A stretch of DNA of 64,000 nt from Sandaracinus sp. GTDB taxonomy: Bacteria > Myxococcota_A > Polyangia > Polyangiales > Houyiibacteriaceae. Position numbers and translations under genes: made by a program. How positions within the stretch are numbered: position 1 is the first letter of the stretch; every line of letters starts with the position of its first letter. The notes below the pieces were generated by a model. The model was not told the origin of the DNA. It worked only from the letters and a program-made list of their open reading frames with translations, and made no database searches. Positions 51,352-59,605 of the stretch are shown here, piece by piece. The DNA lies in assembly GCA_020633125.1 (NCBI GenBank), contig JACKEH010000006.1, positions 118,385-182,384 of the forward strand. The letters run 5' to 3'.

Positions 51352-51374
51352 AGTAACTCCCTCCAGAGTTACTA
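51351..51374. promoter_or_regulatory. Inverted repeat at the DUF2934 start codon
   Basis: TAGTAACTC and GAGTTACTA form perfect 9-bp arms around a CCTCCA spacer, and the first arm overlaps the initiating codon (51349-51351). It is a candidate operator, or a hairpin that hides the start site in mRNA. The AT-rich arms stand out in this GC-rich region. Confidence 0.65.
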
Positions 51375-51475
51375 AACGGTAGCCGCGTCCGGTCGCCCTG
51401 GCAAGGGGGTCGTTCCCCACCCGACGAATGGCCCGGAAGGTCTCGGGGGGAGCTGGCCCGAAGTAGGCTCGCAGG

Positions 51476-52495
51476 GTGGTCTCGCCTCCTTTGGACGTCC
51501 TCTCGCGTTGGCGCCTCGCCGAAGCCCGCGTCGAGCCCGTGGCCATCGGGCTCATCAACCTGACGTTTCGCGTCGACCTGGGCTCTCGCCGCTTCGCGCT
51601 GCAGCGTCTGCACCCCGTCTTTCGGGGCGAGGTGAACGCGGACATCGACCGCATCACGGCGCACCTCGCGGCCAAGGGGCTCGTCACGCCCCGCGTGGTG
51701 CCGACCGACGAGGGCGCGCTCTGGCACGACGCCGACGACGGACCTTGGCGTGTGCTCACGTGGGTCGAGGGAGAGACCGTCGAACGCTCGGAGGAGCTCG
51801 CACGTTTCGAGTCGGCCGGCGCGCACGTCGCGCGCTTTCACGGCGCGCTGGCGGACCTCGAGCATTCGTTCGCGTTCACGAGGCCTGGCGCGCACGACAC
51901 GGACGCGCACCTGGCGCGTCTCGCGGCTGCGCTCGAGGGACACGGCGCGCACGACCGACGCGAGGAGATCGCGCCGGTCGCCGAGGCCATCGTGACGCAC
52001 GCGCGGCCCGCGGTGCCCACGCTCGCGACGCGCATCGTGCACGGAGACCTCAAGCTCTCGAACGTGCGTTTCGACCACGGCGGGCGGGCGATTTCTCTGA
52101 TCGATCTCGACACGCTGCAACACGGGACCCTCGCGGTGGAGCTCGGGGACGCGCTGCGCTCGTGGTGCAATCCGCGCGGCGAGGACGTCGACCGGGCGGG
52201 CGTGCATCTCGGCATCTTCGAGGCGGCCGTCCGAGGCTATGCGGCCGGAGCGTCGCCCGCGTTGCGCGACGACCGGCGGGGCATCGTGCCCGGCCTCGAG
52301 ACGATCGCGCTCGAGCTGGCGAGTCGCTTCTGTCTCGACGCATTCGAGGAGCGCTACTTCCGCTGGGACACGACGCGTTTCGCGCGCGCGAGCGAGCACC
52401 ACCTGCTTCGCGCGCGAGGGCAGCTGGCCTTGGCGCAGGACGTGGCGTCGAAGCGGGACGTGCTCGAGGCGATCGTCGACCGCGCGTTCGGTTGA
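51476..52495 (+). CDS. APH-family phosphotransferase
   Basis: This 339-residue protein starts at GTG 51476 (VSPPLDVLSRWRLAEARVEP). It belongs to the aminoglycoside phosphotransferase/choline kinase fold. The ATP-binding region is near INLTFRVDLGSRRFALQRL, the catalytic loop is VHGDLKLSNVRF, and the metal site is SLIDLDTLQHG. The overall pattern (HPVFRGEVNADIDRITAHL) is closest to N-acetylhexosamine- or homoserine-kinase-like members rather than resistance enzymes. The exact substrate cannot be read from sequence. It is divergent from the DUF2934 gene. Confidence 0.88.
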   Translation: MVSPPLDVLSRWRLAEARVEPVAIGLINLTFRVDLGSRRFALQRLHPVFRGEVNADIDRITAHLAAKGLVTPRVVPTDEGALWHDADDGPWRVLTWVEGETVERSEELARFESAGAHVARFHGALADLEHSFAFTRPGAHDTDAHLARLAAALEGHGAHDRREEIAPVAEAIVTHARPAVPTLATRIVHGDLKLSNVRFDHGGRAISLIDLDTLQHGTLAVELGDALRSWCNPRGEDVDRAGVHLGIFEAAVRGYAAGASPALRDDRRGIVPGLETIALELASRFCLDAFEERYFRWDTTRFARASEHHLLRARGQLALAQDVASKRDVLEAIVDRAFG

Positions 52496-52650
52496 TCCGC
52501 ACTCGAGGGGTCGGATCCGGCGCGGAACGAGCCGCGGTGAGACGGCGCGCTGCGGGGCCGCGAGGGGCGACCTCGGCGGAGGTTCGTGGGATCGCCGAGG
52601 CGCGGGGTGGCGAGCCGCAGGGGGCTTTCCGTGCTACTCCCCCCGATTCC

Positions 52651-53139
52651 ATGGCGAAGAAGAAGCGCGTCGACGAGGGCGTCGCGGGGATGGACTCGCT
52701 CATCTGCCGCAACCCGAAGGCCGCCGCGCGCTACGAGATCGAAGAGACGCTCGAGGCTGGCCTCGTGCTGCAGGGCTCCGAGGTGAAGAGCCTGCGGCAG
52801 CGGCGCGCGGATCTCGAAGGCGCCTACGCGGCGGTGCATCAGGGAGAGCTCTTCCTGCACAAGGCGCACATCGCCCCGTACGAGCAGGGCGGTCCGCATT
52901 TCAACCACGAGCCGAAGCGTTCGCGGAAGCTGCTCGCGCATCGCCGCGAGATCGAGCGTCTGCACGGCAAGCTGGCGACGAAGGGCTACGCGCTGATCCC
53001 GCTGCAGCTCTACTTCAAGAACGGCCACGCGAAGGTGCAGCTCGGGCTCGGCAAGGGCCGCAAGGTCCACGACGATCGCGAGACCATCAAGCGTCAGGTC
53101 GACCTTCGCGAAGCGCGCGACGCGATGAGGGATCGATGA
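52651..53139 (+). CDS. smpB: SsrA-binding protein
   Basis: SmpB binds tmRNA (SsrA) and brings it to stalled ribosomes for trans-translation. The 162-residue protein has the conserved core: NPKAAARYEIEETLEAGLVL, GSEVKSLRQRR, SFAEGAY-like DLEGAYAAV, HIAPYEQGG and the C-terminal KVHDDRETIKRQ that contacts the ribosome. The basic start MAKKKRVDEG is typical. The tmRNA gene ssrA is not visible in this window. The start of the next gene overlaps its stop by four bases. Confidence 0.97.
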   Translation: MAKKKRVDEGVAGMDSLICRNPKAAARYEIEETLEAGLVLQGSEVKSLRQRRADLEGAYAAVHQGELFLHKAHIAPYEQGGPHFNHEPKRSRKLLAHRREIERLHGKLATKGYALIPLQLYFKNGHAKVQLGLGKGRKVHDDRETIKRQVDLREARDAMRDR

Positions 53140-53393
53140 CGACGGTGCGCATCGGGGGTGGCGAGGGCGACTTCCTCGGCTACGCGAAGAACGTCGTGGA
53201 GCTGGTGTCGCCGGTGCCCTTCGCGCCGGGGCAGCCGGGGCGTTTCGAGCTCGGCCTCGAGGCCGGCGCGCTCGCGCTCGAGGGGCGCAGCCTCGGGAGC
53301 CGCAAGCGGGACGACGGACGTTTCGTGGTGCGCTTTCGGTTGATCAGCCTGCGACGGGACGAGCGCGAGGCGCTCGAAGCGCTCGGCGGCTGA
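53136..53393 (+). CDS. Small PilZ-like protein
   Basis: This 85-residue protein starts MTTVRIGGGEGDFLGYAKNV. It has the length and spacing of a PilZ-like fold (GYAKNVVELVSPVPFAPGQP, then GRSLGSRKRDDGRFVVRFRL), but the c-di-GMP RxxxR motif is not clear. It may therefore be a degenerate PilZ or an unrelated small beta-barrel. The start overlaps the smpB stop, implying coupled translation. Function is unknown. Confidence 0.6.
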   Translation: MTTVRIGGGEGDFLGYAKNVVELVSPVPFAPGQPGRFELGLEAGALALEGRSLGSRKRDDGRFVVRFRLISLRRDEREALEALGG

Positions 53394-53627
53394 GCGCACG
53401 TTCGGCGATTCGCGCCGGCTTTCGCGCCGGTTTTCGTGCCGGCTTTCGCGCCGGCTTTCGCGCCGGGTTTCGCCAGCGCCTTTCGCACCGCCTTCCGTGC
53501 GCGAGAGCCGACGACGAGGCGGTGGTGACGAGCGCGGACGGCCGTGCCGCATCGTGAGCAGCGCCGAGTGGGCGCGCTCTTCGCGGATCGTGCCCCAGGT
53601 TGCCTCGACGTGTTCGAGCTCCGACAT
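53394..53627 (-). CDS. Possible small H1-like gene, frame uncertain
   Basis: On the leftward strand an ATG at 53627 starts MSELEHVEATWGTIREERAH with plausible coding character. After about residue 40 the frame becomes Arg/Glu-rich. The other two frames read ARKPARKPARKPARKPAR and KPGAKAGAKAGTKTGAKAG, typical of histone-H1-like tails, over the same GCGCCGGCTTTC repeats at 53414-53466. This could be a real gene with a frameshift or a decayed one. The stop in the ARKP frame is at 53344, inside the convergent PilZ-like gene. I include it because the 319-bp gap otherwise has no explanation. Confidence 0.35.
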
Positions 53628-53712
53628 GCCCCGAAGGTGTGTGGGCCGAAGCCGGCCGGCGGAGTCGCGGCCACGTCGCGCACTCGGCGACGGGACGACC
53701 GAAGCGGCGGGG

Positions 53713-54327
53713 ATGTGGATCTCCGCCTGGAACGCCCTGCTCGACCTCTTGGCGCCGCCGCGTTGCCCCGGATGCGACACGACGCTCGACTTCGGTGAGC
53801 ACGGCTTCTGCGGGGCTTGCGCGCCGCTGCTCGAGCGGCTTCCGGGACCATCGGCGTACGCCTTCGGCGGGCCGCTCGCGGATGCGATTCGGCGTTTCAA
53901 ATACGCGCGACGCACCGACTTGGCGGACGACCTCGGCGCGCTCTTCGCGGAGGCCGCACGAGCCCACCGAGGACGGGTCGACGTCGTGGTGCCGGTGGCC
54001 TCCCATCCGCGGCGGGTGCGCGCGCGGGGCTTCGAGCCGGTCGTGCTGCTCGCGCGCGCGGTCGCGGACGGGCTCGACGTGCCGCTCGATCGCGCGCGGC
54101 TGAGGCGTCTGCGCGACACGCCGCCGCAAGCGAGCCTGCCCGAAGCCGAGCGCGACGCGAACGTGCGTGGCGCGTTCGAGGCGTCGCGTGACGACACGCG
54201 GAGGCGGGTGTTGCTCGTCGACGACGTGCGCACGACCGGCGCGACGACGAAGGCCGCGTCGGCGGCGCTCTACCGCTCGGGCGCGGTCGAGGTTCGGGTG
54301 CTCACGCTCGCGGGCGTGCAGGCGTGA
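53713..54327 (+). CDS. ComF-family phosphoribosyltransferase-like protein
   Basis: This 204-residue protein starts MWISAWNALLDLLAPPRCPG, with the N-terminal Cys4 zinc motif (CPGC and CGAC) of the ComF family. The phosphoribosyltransferase fold follows, with FKYARRTDLADDL and the PRPP-binding loop VLLVDDVRTTGATTKAAS. ComF proteins help natural transformation and are widely present in bacteria. An upstream ATG at 53626 is in frame but the extension has no coding character. Its TGA stop lies 14 bp before structured repeat F. Confidence 0.92.
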   Translation: MWISAWNALLDLLAPPRCPGCDTTLDFGEHGFCGACAPLLERLPGPSAYAFGGPLADAIRRFKYARRTDLADDLGALFAEAARAHRGRVDVVVPVASHPRRVRARGFEPVVLLARAVADGLDVPLDRARLRRLRDTPPQASLPEAERDANVRGAFEASRDDTRRRVLLVDDVRTTGATTKAASAALYRSGAVEVRVLTLAGVQA

Positions 54328-54340
54328 GCGCTCGTAGCCG

Positions 54341-54482
54341 CTCCGAGCGCGAATCCGTTGCACTGATTCATGCTCTTCCATCTCCTCGAGGGGGCGCCCC
54401 CTCAACCGGAACAGCCGGATGTGGCCCCTCCGCGCCGGTCACTCGGCGGATGGAATCCGTGTGCGTGGCGGGCTGCTCTCAG
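54341..54482 (-). repeat. Dispersed structured repeat, copy F
   Basis: This copy lies in the same orientation as C, starting CTCCGAGCGCGAATCCGTTG and ending GGCTGCTCTCAG. It has the GAATCCGTTG/TGATTCATGCTCTTCC hairpin side, a modified middle (GGGGGCGCCCCCTC, AACCGGAACAGCCGG) and a weak last hairpin. It lies between convergent comF and the leftward hypothetical gene, whose stop TCA 54479-54481 is within its end. Confidence 0.83.
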
Positions 54483-54952
54483 TGACGAACCGCGTCGTCC
54501 GTCTCGCTCACCGGGAGAATCGGCGCCCAGCGGATCTGCCGAAGCAGCGTGTCGTCGATGCGGTGACCGCGGTCCGAGAAGTAGAGCGCGTTGTCTGCCA
54601 TCGACTCGCGCTTCTCGGCCACGAAGAGGATGCCGTGGCCGCTTCGGTCGTAGCCGAGCTGCACGACCGCGTTCTCGAGCCAACGGCCGCCGTTGCCCAG
54701 GTCGAGCGCGCGAGGGAGCGTGTAGAAGCCCTCGGAGGGCAACGCGATCAACGTGCGCGCCCAGACCTCGTCGGTGAGCGGCGTGACCGGCTCCCGCCAA
54801 AACCAGCGGTTGTTCTCGTTGAAGTGCGGCACGACGACGAAGGCCTCGTCGTTCTTGCGGCCGACGTAGACGAGCCGTTCTTGGGGGATCTCGCTCGGGA
54901 CGAGCGGATGCGGAATCGTGGTGCGGTACAACCCGTTGGCAGGAAGCGTCAT
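54479..54952 (-). CDS. Hypothetical protein
   Basis: This is a 157-residue soluble protein starting MTLPANGLYRTTIPHPLVPS. It has recognisable segments such as RLVYVGRKNDEAFVVVPHFN, NNRWFWREPVTPL and LGYDRSGHGILFV. No membrane helix or signal is present. I recognise no family. Its start codon is only one base from the start of the rightward neighbour, leaving no room for promoters between them. Its stop is supplied by repeat F. Confidence 0.68.
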   Translation of the reverse strand: MTLPANGLYRTTIPHPLVPSEIPQERLVYVGRKNDEAFVVVPHFNENNRWFWREPVTPLTDEVWARTLIALPSEGFYTLPRALDLGNGGRWLENAVVQLGYDRSGHGILFVAEKRESMADNALYFSDRGHRIDDTLLRQIRWAPILPVSETDDAVRH

Positions 54953-54953
54953 C

Positions 54954-56003
54954 GTGTCTCGGTTCCCCTCGCTTTCGTTGGGCTTGGCACGCGCCGCGCG
55001 GTTCGGCCAGCGCAGCGCGTTCGTCGTCGGCTGCGCGCTCGGCGTCGCCTCCGTGCTCGCGGCGCCGGGCTGCGGCGGCAGCGCGCGGGATCCCTTCGGC
55101 GACGCGCGCCATCTGCGGGTCGGACTCGACCCGAGCGCGGAGGCCGACGCCATCGAGGAGCGGCTGATCGAGGACGGGTTCGTACGAGCGGCGCGGGTGG
55201 ACGCGCCGAACGCGGTGGGCCTGGCGATGCGGGACGAGGGCGGGCGAAGCGTGTTGCGCATCGTGACCCGGCGGGGGGTCGTGCTCGCGGTCGCGGCGCC
55301 GACCGAGGCCCTCACGCGCTCCGAGGTCGGGTTGGTCGAAGCGCCAGCGGACCTCGACGGAGACGGACACGTCGAGCTCATCGCCGCCGCCACCGACGCG
55401 GCGACGGAGCGCCGCTGCCTCGCGCTCGTGCGCGTGCTCGAGGACGGGGGCCTCGCGGAGGTCACCCCCGAGCTTCGCGCGCTCGGCGGCGAGCCTTGCC
55501 TCGAAGCGCTCTCGGATCTCGACGCGGACGGACGCTTCGAGGTCGTCGCGGTCACGCGCTTCGGGGCGCTCGCGTGGGGAAGCGCCCCGCGGGTCCCCGT
55601 GGTCTTCGTGCCCTTCCCGAACGAAGCGACCGAAGGCGCGGTGCCGGGAGCGCGGTGGCAAGCGCTCTCGGGGGATCGCGCGACGCGTTTCTTCCAACGT
55701 GAGCGTGCGGAGCGTGAGGCCGCGCTCCGAACCGCGCGAGGCGAAGCGAACGTCGCGGGCGCGTACCGGCTCGGCGTGGAGCTGGCGGCGATCGCGCGTC
55801 ACGCGGGCGCCGACACCGACACGCAGATCGGCGTGCTTCGAAGCGCGGCGGACGGGCTGACGCTCGGCGTCGCCGCCAGCGAGCGTTGGCTCGAAGCCGT
55901 CGAGTACGTGCGGCGCGGTTGGCGGACCGAAGCGGAGGCGGAGGCGATGGCAGAAGAGTCGGAGGTCGTGGCGGAAGCTGAAGGGGACGACGCGACGGAG
56001 TGA
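54954..56003 (+). CDS. Lipoprotein with FG-GAP-like segments
   Basis: This 349-residue protein starts at GTG 54954 and has a long hydrophobic leader ending in a lipobox (SVLAAPGCGG near residue 36). The middle holds calcium-binding-like repeats of the FG-GAP or VCBS kind: APADLDGDGHVELIAAATDA and ALSDLDADGRFEVVAVTRFG. The C-terminal part is helical and acidic (EAEAEAMAEESEVVAEAEGD). It is probably an outer-membrane or surface lipoprotein. The start is unusually close to the start of the opposite gene, so the real start may lie further in, or promoters may be inside the genes. Confidence 0.72.
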   Translation: MSRFPSLSLGLARAARFGQRSAFVVGCALGVASVLAAPGCGGSARDPFGDARHLRVGLDPSAEADAIEERLIEDGFVRAARVDAPNAVGLAMRDEGGRSVLRIVTRRGVVLAVAAPTEALTRSEVGLVEAPADLDGDGHVELIAAATDAATERRCLALVRVLEDGGLAEVTPELRALGGEPCLEALSDLDADGRFEVVAVTRFGALAWGSAPRVPVVFVPFPNEATEGAVPGARWQALSGDRATRFFQRERAEREAALRTARGEANVAGAYRLGVELAAIARHAGADTDTQIGVLRSAADGLTLGVAASERWLEAVEYVRRGWRTEAEAEAMAEESEVVAEAEGDDATE

Positions 56004-56345
56004 GGCGGCGACGATCGTCGTGTGAGAGAGGGCGTTCGAGCGTCAGCCGAGCTCGGCTTCCAACTCGGCGAGCATCTCTCTCGAAGTCGTCCTCGAGACC
56101 TCGGCGAGCTCTTCGGGGAGAAGGATCATCCCCATCGCGTCCCCCCGCCTTCTTCGAGCTTGCGTTCCGACCAGGCGAGGTAGCCGGATCGAACATCCGA
56201 TAGTCGCGTGCCTCGCGTTCAAGCGCATGGCTCCCATTTCGCGGTCGTCCATGGTGCCGACCAGGATACACGGACGGGCCCCCTCCCACCAGCGAGCAAC
56301 GGCCCCAACTCGCGCGGATCGGATCCGTGCAAGTGGGGCGTGCTC
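56004..56345. other. Intergenic region with ORF remnant and repeat end
   Basis: This 342-bp gap between convergent genes holds structured repeat G at its right end. Between 56043 and 56135 on the leftward strand a short frame reads MGMILLPEELAEVSRTTSRE, ending LAELEAELG, which looks like a 30-residue remnant of a longer gene. The rest has no clear ORF, tRNA or hairpin. Confidence 0.45.
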
Positions 56346-56349
56346 TCAG
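56276..56349 (-). repeat. Dispersed structured repeat, copy G (half element)
   Basis: Only the right-hand half is present: GGGCCCCCTCCCACCAGCGA, then the hairpin GCGCGGATCGGATCCGTGC and the end GGCGTGCTCTCAG. The left half with the GAATCC hairpin is missing. The stop of the leftward DUF1552 gene (TCA 56346-56348) is within its end. Confidence 0.8.
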
Positions 56350-57764
56350 CCCAAGAGCTCGCCGAAGACGTCGCTCGTCTCGCCGCCGTTCCAGCCCCAC
56401 GTCGTGTCCGAGAGACCGAGGGCCTGCCACATCGTGAGCTGCGCGGTGCAGAGGTTGCCGCGCGGCTGGCGCACGTGGACGCCGCGACGAAGGCCACCGC
56501 ACGCGCCGCCCGCGATCACGACGGGCATCTCGGCGGTGCCGTGCTTCCAACCTTCAGCGTACTCGCTCGTGCCCCAGATCGCCGCGCGATCGAGGAGCGT
56601 GGTTCCCGTCGGCTCGGTGGTGGCGGCGAGCACGTCGAGGAAACGGGCGAAGAGCTCCATCTGGTGCGATTGCGTGATGCGCACGCGATCCCAGAGGCCG
56701 TCGTGGCAGGTCTTGTGGAGGCCGTCGGTGACGCCGAGGTTCGAGAACACGTGCGTCGTCGCAGGCGACGTGAGCATGAACGAGAAGACGCGCGTGAGGT
56801 TGCAGCGAAGCGCGACGGCGAGCAGCTCGCTCATCGCGTCGAGCTTCTGCGTGAGGTCGCCGGAGTCGGTGGGGCGCGCGGGGGTCTCGCAAGTCGCGGC
56901 GCTGAGATCGAGGCGGCGCTGAATCTCCGAGAGGTGTTGGAGATGCTCGTCGACGCGGCTGCGGTCGCGTGCGCCGAGCTGTCCGCGGAGGCTGCGCGCG
57001 TCGTCCATCACGGCGTCGAGCATGCGCGCGCGACGGCCGAGGGCGACGAGATCTTCGGGCACCGAGAAGAGCTGATCGTGCAGCTGCGTGGGCCGGAGGA
57101 TCGGCAGGTTGATCGAGTCCGGGCCGTTGTAGCTGACGGCGTTCCAGTGGCCGTAGTCGTGGAAACGCGCTTCCGAGATGCCGACCTGCAGGCTTCGAAA
57201 ACGCGAGGGTTGGTCGCCGTAGAACTCGGGGTGGCGCGCGACGTATTGGTCGAGCGTGGGGCGCAGCGCGGTCAGCGTGTGCGAGGGGTGATCGAAGCCT
57301 TCGGGGCGAATGCGGTCGCCGGTCATCGCGACCATGAAGCCGCGCATGTGACCGTCGCCTTGGCCGGGGGGATCGCCGGGCACCGCGGTCTTGGGCTCGA
57401 GGCCGGTGACGACGCTGACCGAGTGCCGTGAGAGCGGCATGAGCAGCTCCGAAGGCGCGTAGCCGACGCCAGTGCTGCCGGGGGTCCAGAGGTCCGGGTA
57501 GCTGACGCCGGCGGTCTCGCCGCCCATGCCGGCGTGCCAGGGCAGACCGTTGGCCCAGAAGAAGACGCCGAAGATCGGGCCCGCGGTGGTGCCGTCGGCG
57601 TGCGCGCCGCTCGGGTCGAGCATCGCGTCGAGCGTGGGCAGCGCGAGCGAGATGGCGGCGCCGCCAATCGCGCCGCGGAGGAAGGTGCGGCGCTTGAGCG
57701 GCGCGCGGCCGGGGCCCCACGGAAACGAACTCACGCGGGTCGAAGGCTTCTTCGGGCGGCTCAT
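56346..57764 (-). CDS. DUF1552-domain protein with Tat signal, module 2
   Basis: This 472-residue protein starts MSRPKKPSTRVSSFPWGPGR and has a twin-arginine segment KRRTFLRGAIGGAAISLALP. The DUF1552 body has WHAGMGGETAG, RGFMVAMTGDR, HWNAVSYNGPDSINLPIL, LAVALRCNLTRVFSFMLTSP and a final segment with TMWQALGLSDTTWGWNGG. It pairs with the upstream DUF1592 gene, whose stop overlaps its start codon (ATGA). The TGA stop is the end of repeat G. Compared with module 1 the histidine-rich segment around its N-terminal third is different, so the paralogues have diverged. Confidence 0.92.
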   Translation of the reverse strand: MSRPKKPSTRVSSFPWGPGRAPLKRRTFLRGAIGGAAISLALPTLDAMLDPSGAHADGTTAGPIFGVFFWANGLPWHAGMGGETAGVSYPDLWTPGSTGVGYAPSELLMPLSRHSVSVVTGLEPKTAVPGDPPGQGDGHMRGFMVAMTGDRIRPEGFDHPSHTLTALRPTLDQYVARHPEFYGDQPSRFRSLQVGISEARFHDYGHWNAVSYNGPDSINLPILRPTQLHDQLFSVPEDLVALGRRARMLDAVMDDARSLRGQLGARDRSRVDEHLQHLSEIQRRLDLSAATCETPARPTDSGDLTQKLDAMSELLAVALRCNLTRVFSFMLTSPATTHVFSNLGVTDGLHKTCHDGLWDRVRITQSHQMELFARFLDVLAATTEPTGTTLLDRAAIWGTSEYAEGWKHGTAEMPVVIAGGACGGLRRGVHVRQPRGNLCTAQLTMWQALGLSDTTWGWNGGETSDVFGELLG

Positions 57765-59422
57765 TCTCCCACCTCCGACGACGAGGGCTCGAGGGGCGCG
57801 AGGGTTCGGAAGCTCTCGCTCGTCGCGAGCGCGAGGAGCAAGTCGCGGAAGCGGTAGCCGCTCGCCTCGAACTGCTCGGTGAGCGAACGAAGCGCGCGGG
57901 CTTCGCTCGCGACCTCGAGGCGACCGCTCGCGTGGCGGTAGAGCTGCTTGACCATGCACGCCGGCACACGAGCGTCGTCGGCGAGCACCGTCGCGAGATC
58001 CCGCGCGTCGTCGAGCGGGGTTCCGTCGAGGTCGCCGGAGCTGTCGACGGGGCCGCCTTCTTCTTCCTCGCGCCACACGCCGACGCTGTCGAAATGCTCG
58101 AAGAGCATGCCGGGCGGATCGATGTCCGCGTGGCAGGCCGCGCACTCGGGGTTGCGGCGGTGTTGTTCGAGGCGCTCACGCAACGTGCGGGGCGTGCCGC
58201 TCGGATCGCTGAGGTCGAGGTTCACGTTGTCGGGCGGCGGCGGCACCGTCTGGCAGAGCACGCGCTCGCGCACGAACTTGCCGCGTAGGGTGGGCGAGGT
58301 CTCCGTGGGGTGCGCGTTCATCGCGAGGAAGGCGCCCGTGGTGAGCACACCGGCGCGCGGGCTGCTCGGGTCGAAATCGTAGGGGACGAAGGCGACGTCG
58401 GAGGCGCCCGGCGCGTCGATGCCGTAGAGGCTCGCGAGCTCGGCGTTGACGAAGGTGTGCGGCGCGCTGAAGAGCTCGCGCACGTCGGCGTCGCGGCGGA
58501 AGACGAGGTCGTCGACGACGAGCTCGATTTCGGTCCGCATCGAGCGGACCATCGACTCGGTCCAGCCGGGGTATCGCGCCGGGTCACGCTCGACGTGATC
58601 GAGGCGGCCGAGGTCGAGGTATTGCGCGAAGAACTGCTGCGTGGCTTTGCGGGCACGCGCGTCGTCGAGCAGGCGTGCGGCCTGGGCGTAGAGCTCGTCT
58701 TCGTCCGTGAGCGCGTCGCGGGCTGCGGCGTCGAGGAGCTCGGCGTCGGGCATCGTGTTCCAGAGCAGGTAGGAGAGGCGCGAGGCCATCTCGTAGCTCG
58801 TGTAGCGGCGTCGTTCGGCGCGCGCGGGATCGGGCTCACCGACCTCGACGCGGTAGAGGAAGCTGGGCGCTTGAAGCATGCCCGCGAGCAGCAAGTGCGT
58901 GGCGCGAGCGACGTCGCCGCCCGAGGCTTCGGTGGAGGCGTTCAACCAACGGTCGACCTCGGCCTCGGTGAGCGGGCGGCGAAAGGCACGCGCGCCAAAG
59001 GTCTCGACGACCGAGCGGAGGCACGCGTCGCCCGCGGCGGTGGGCTCGCAGCCGAGCACCGAGGCGCGGCGCGTGGGATCCGCGAGGACGGCCTCGACGA
59101 CCTGATGCGCGGCTTGTTCGTAGAGCTGGGTGCCGCGCTCGGAGAGCGTCGTGCTCGCGGCGCCGATGTGGAAGAAGAGGTAGGGCGCGGTGTCGGGCTC
59201 GATCTCGAGCGCGGGCAGCGGGGCGCCGAGCAGGTCGGTGAGCGTGTTCCGGTATTGGTCGCCGGTGAGCCGCGCGAGCACGGCCGGGCCGGGCGCGAGC
59301 TCGGGCAGTCGATCCTCCGGATTCGGGGGTTCGGTGCCGGGCGGACCCTCGCCGCTCGGTCCATCGATGGAGCCGGAGCAGGCGAGCGCGAGGAGCAGCG
59401 GGAGAAGTCGGAGCGCGCGCAC
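57761..59422 (-). CDS. DUF1592-domain lipoprotein with CxxCH, module 2
   Basis: This 553-residue protein starts at GTG 59422 with the lipoprotein signal RALRLLPLLLALACSGS. Segments match those of module 1: LARLTGDQYRNTLTDLLGA, VETFGARAFRRPLTEAE, MASRLSYLLWNTMPDAELL, QFFAQYLDLGRLDHVERDP and CAACHADIDPPGMLFEHFDS, with a CxxCH haem motif. The order DUF1592 then DUF1552 is conserved although the orientation on the chromosome is opposite to modules 1 and 3. Function is unknown, as for module 1. Confidence 0.92.
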   Translation of the reverse strand: MRALRLLPLLLALACSGSIDGPSGEGPPGTEPPNPEDRLPELAPGPAVLARLTGDQYRNTLTDLLGAPLPALEIEPDTAPYLFFHIGAASTTLSERGTQLYEQAAHQVVEAVLADPTRRASVLGCEPTAAGDACLRSVVETFGARAFRRPLTEAEVDRWLNASTEASGGDVARATHLLLAGMLQAPSFLYRVEVGEPDPARAERRRYTSYEMASRLSYLLWNTMPDAELLDAAARDALTDEDELYAQAARLLDDARARKATQQFFAQYLDLGRLDHVERDPARYPGWTESMVRSMRTEIELVVDDLVFRRDADVRELFSAPHTFVNAELASLYGIDAPGASDVAFVPYDFDPSSPRAGVLTTGAFLAMNAHPTETSPTLRGKFVRERVLCQTVPPPPDNVNLDLSDPSGTPRTLRERLEQHRRNPECAACHADIDPPGMLFEHFDSVGVWREEEEGGPVDSSGDLDGTPLDDARDLATVLADDARVPACMVKQLYRHASGRLEVASEARALRSLTEQFEASGYRFRDLLLALATSESFRTLAPLEPSSSEVGE

Positions 59423-59605
59423 GTGAAGAGCGTACACAAGAAGCGTACCGCGCTGAAACCACGGGGTTTTCCGGACTTCCGCCTCGGGGGGGCGACCAGA
59501 ATGGGGTCGGTGGTCACCGCGATCGCGACGGACCGGAGTCCGCAGGGTGGGGAGCGCGGACACCACGTCGCGATCCGTCGCGAGCGATGCCCACGACGAC
59601 GGGGC

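Noticed and set aside
51508..53139. 543-residue rightward frame joining the phosphotransferase region to SmpB
   Set aside because: Its first two thirds are the wrong frame of the phosphotransferase gene; SmpB begins at its own ATG 52651.
56043..56252. 69-residue leftward ORF as a real gene
   Set aside because: Only its last 30 residues look protein-like, and there is no ribosome site or match to a small-protein family. I treat it as a remnant.
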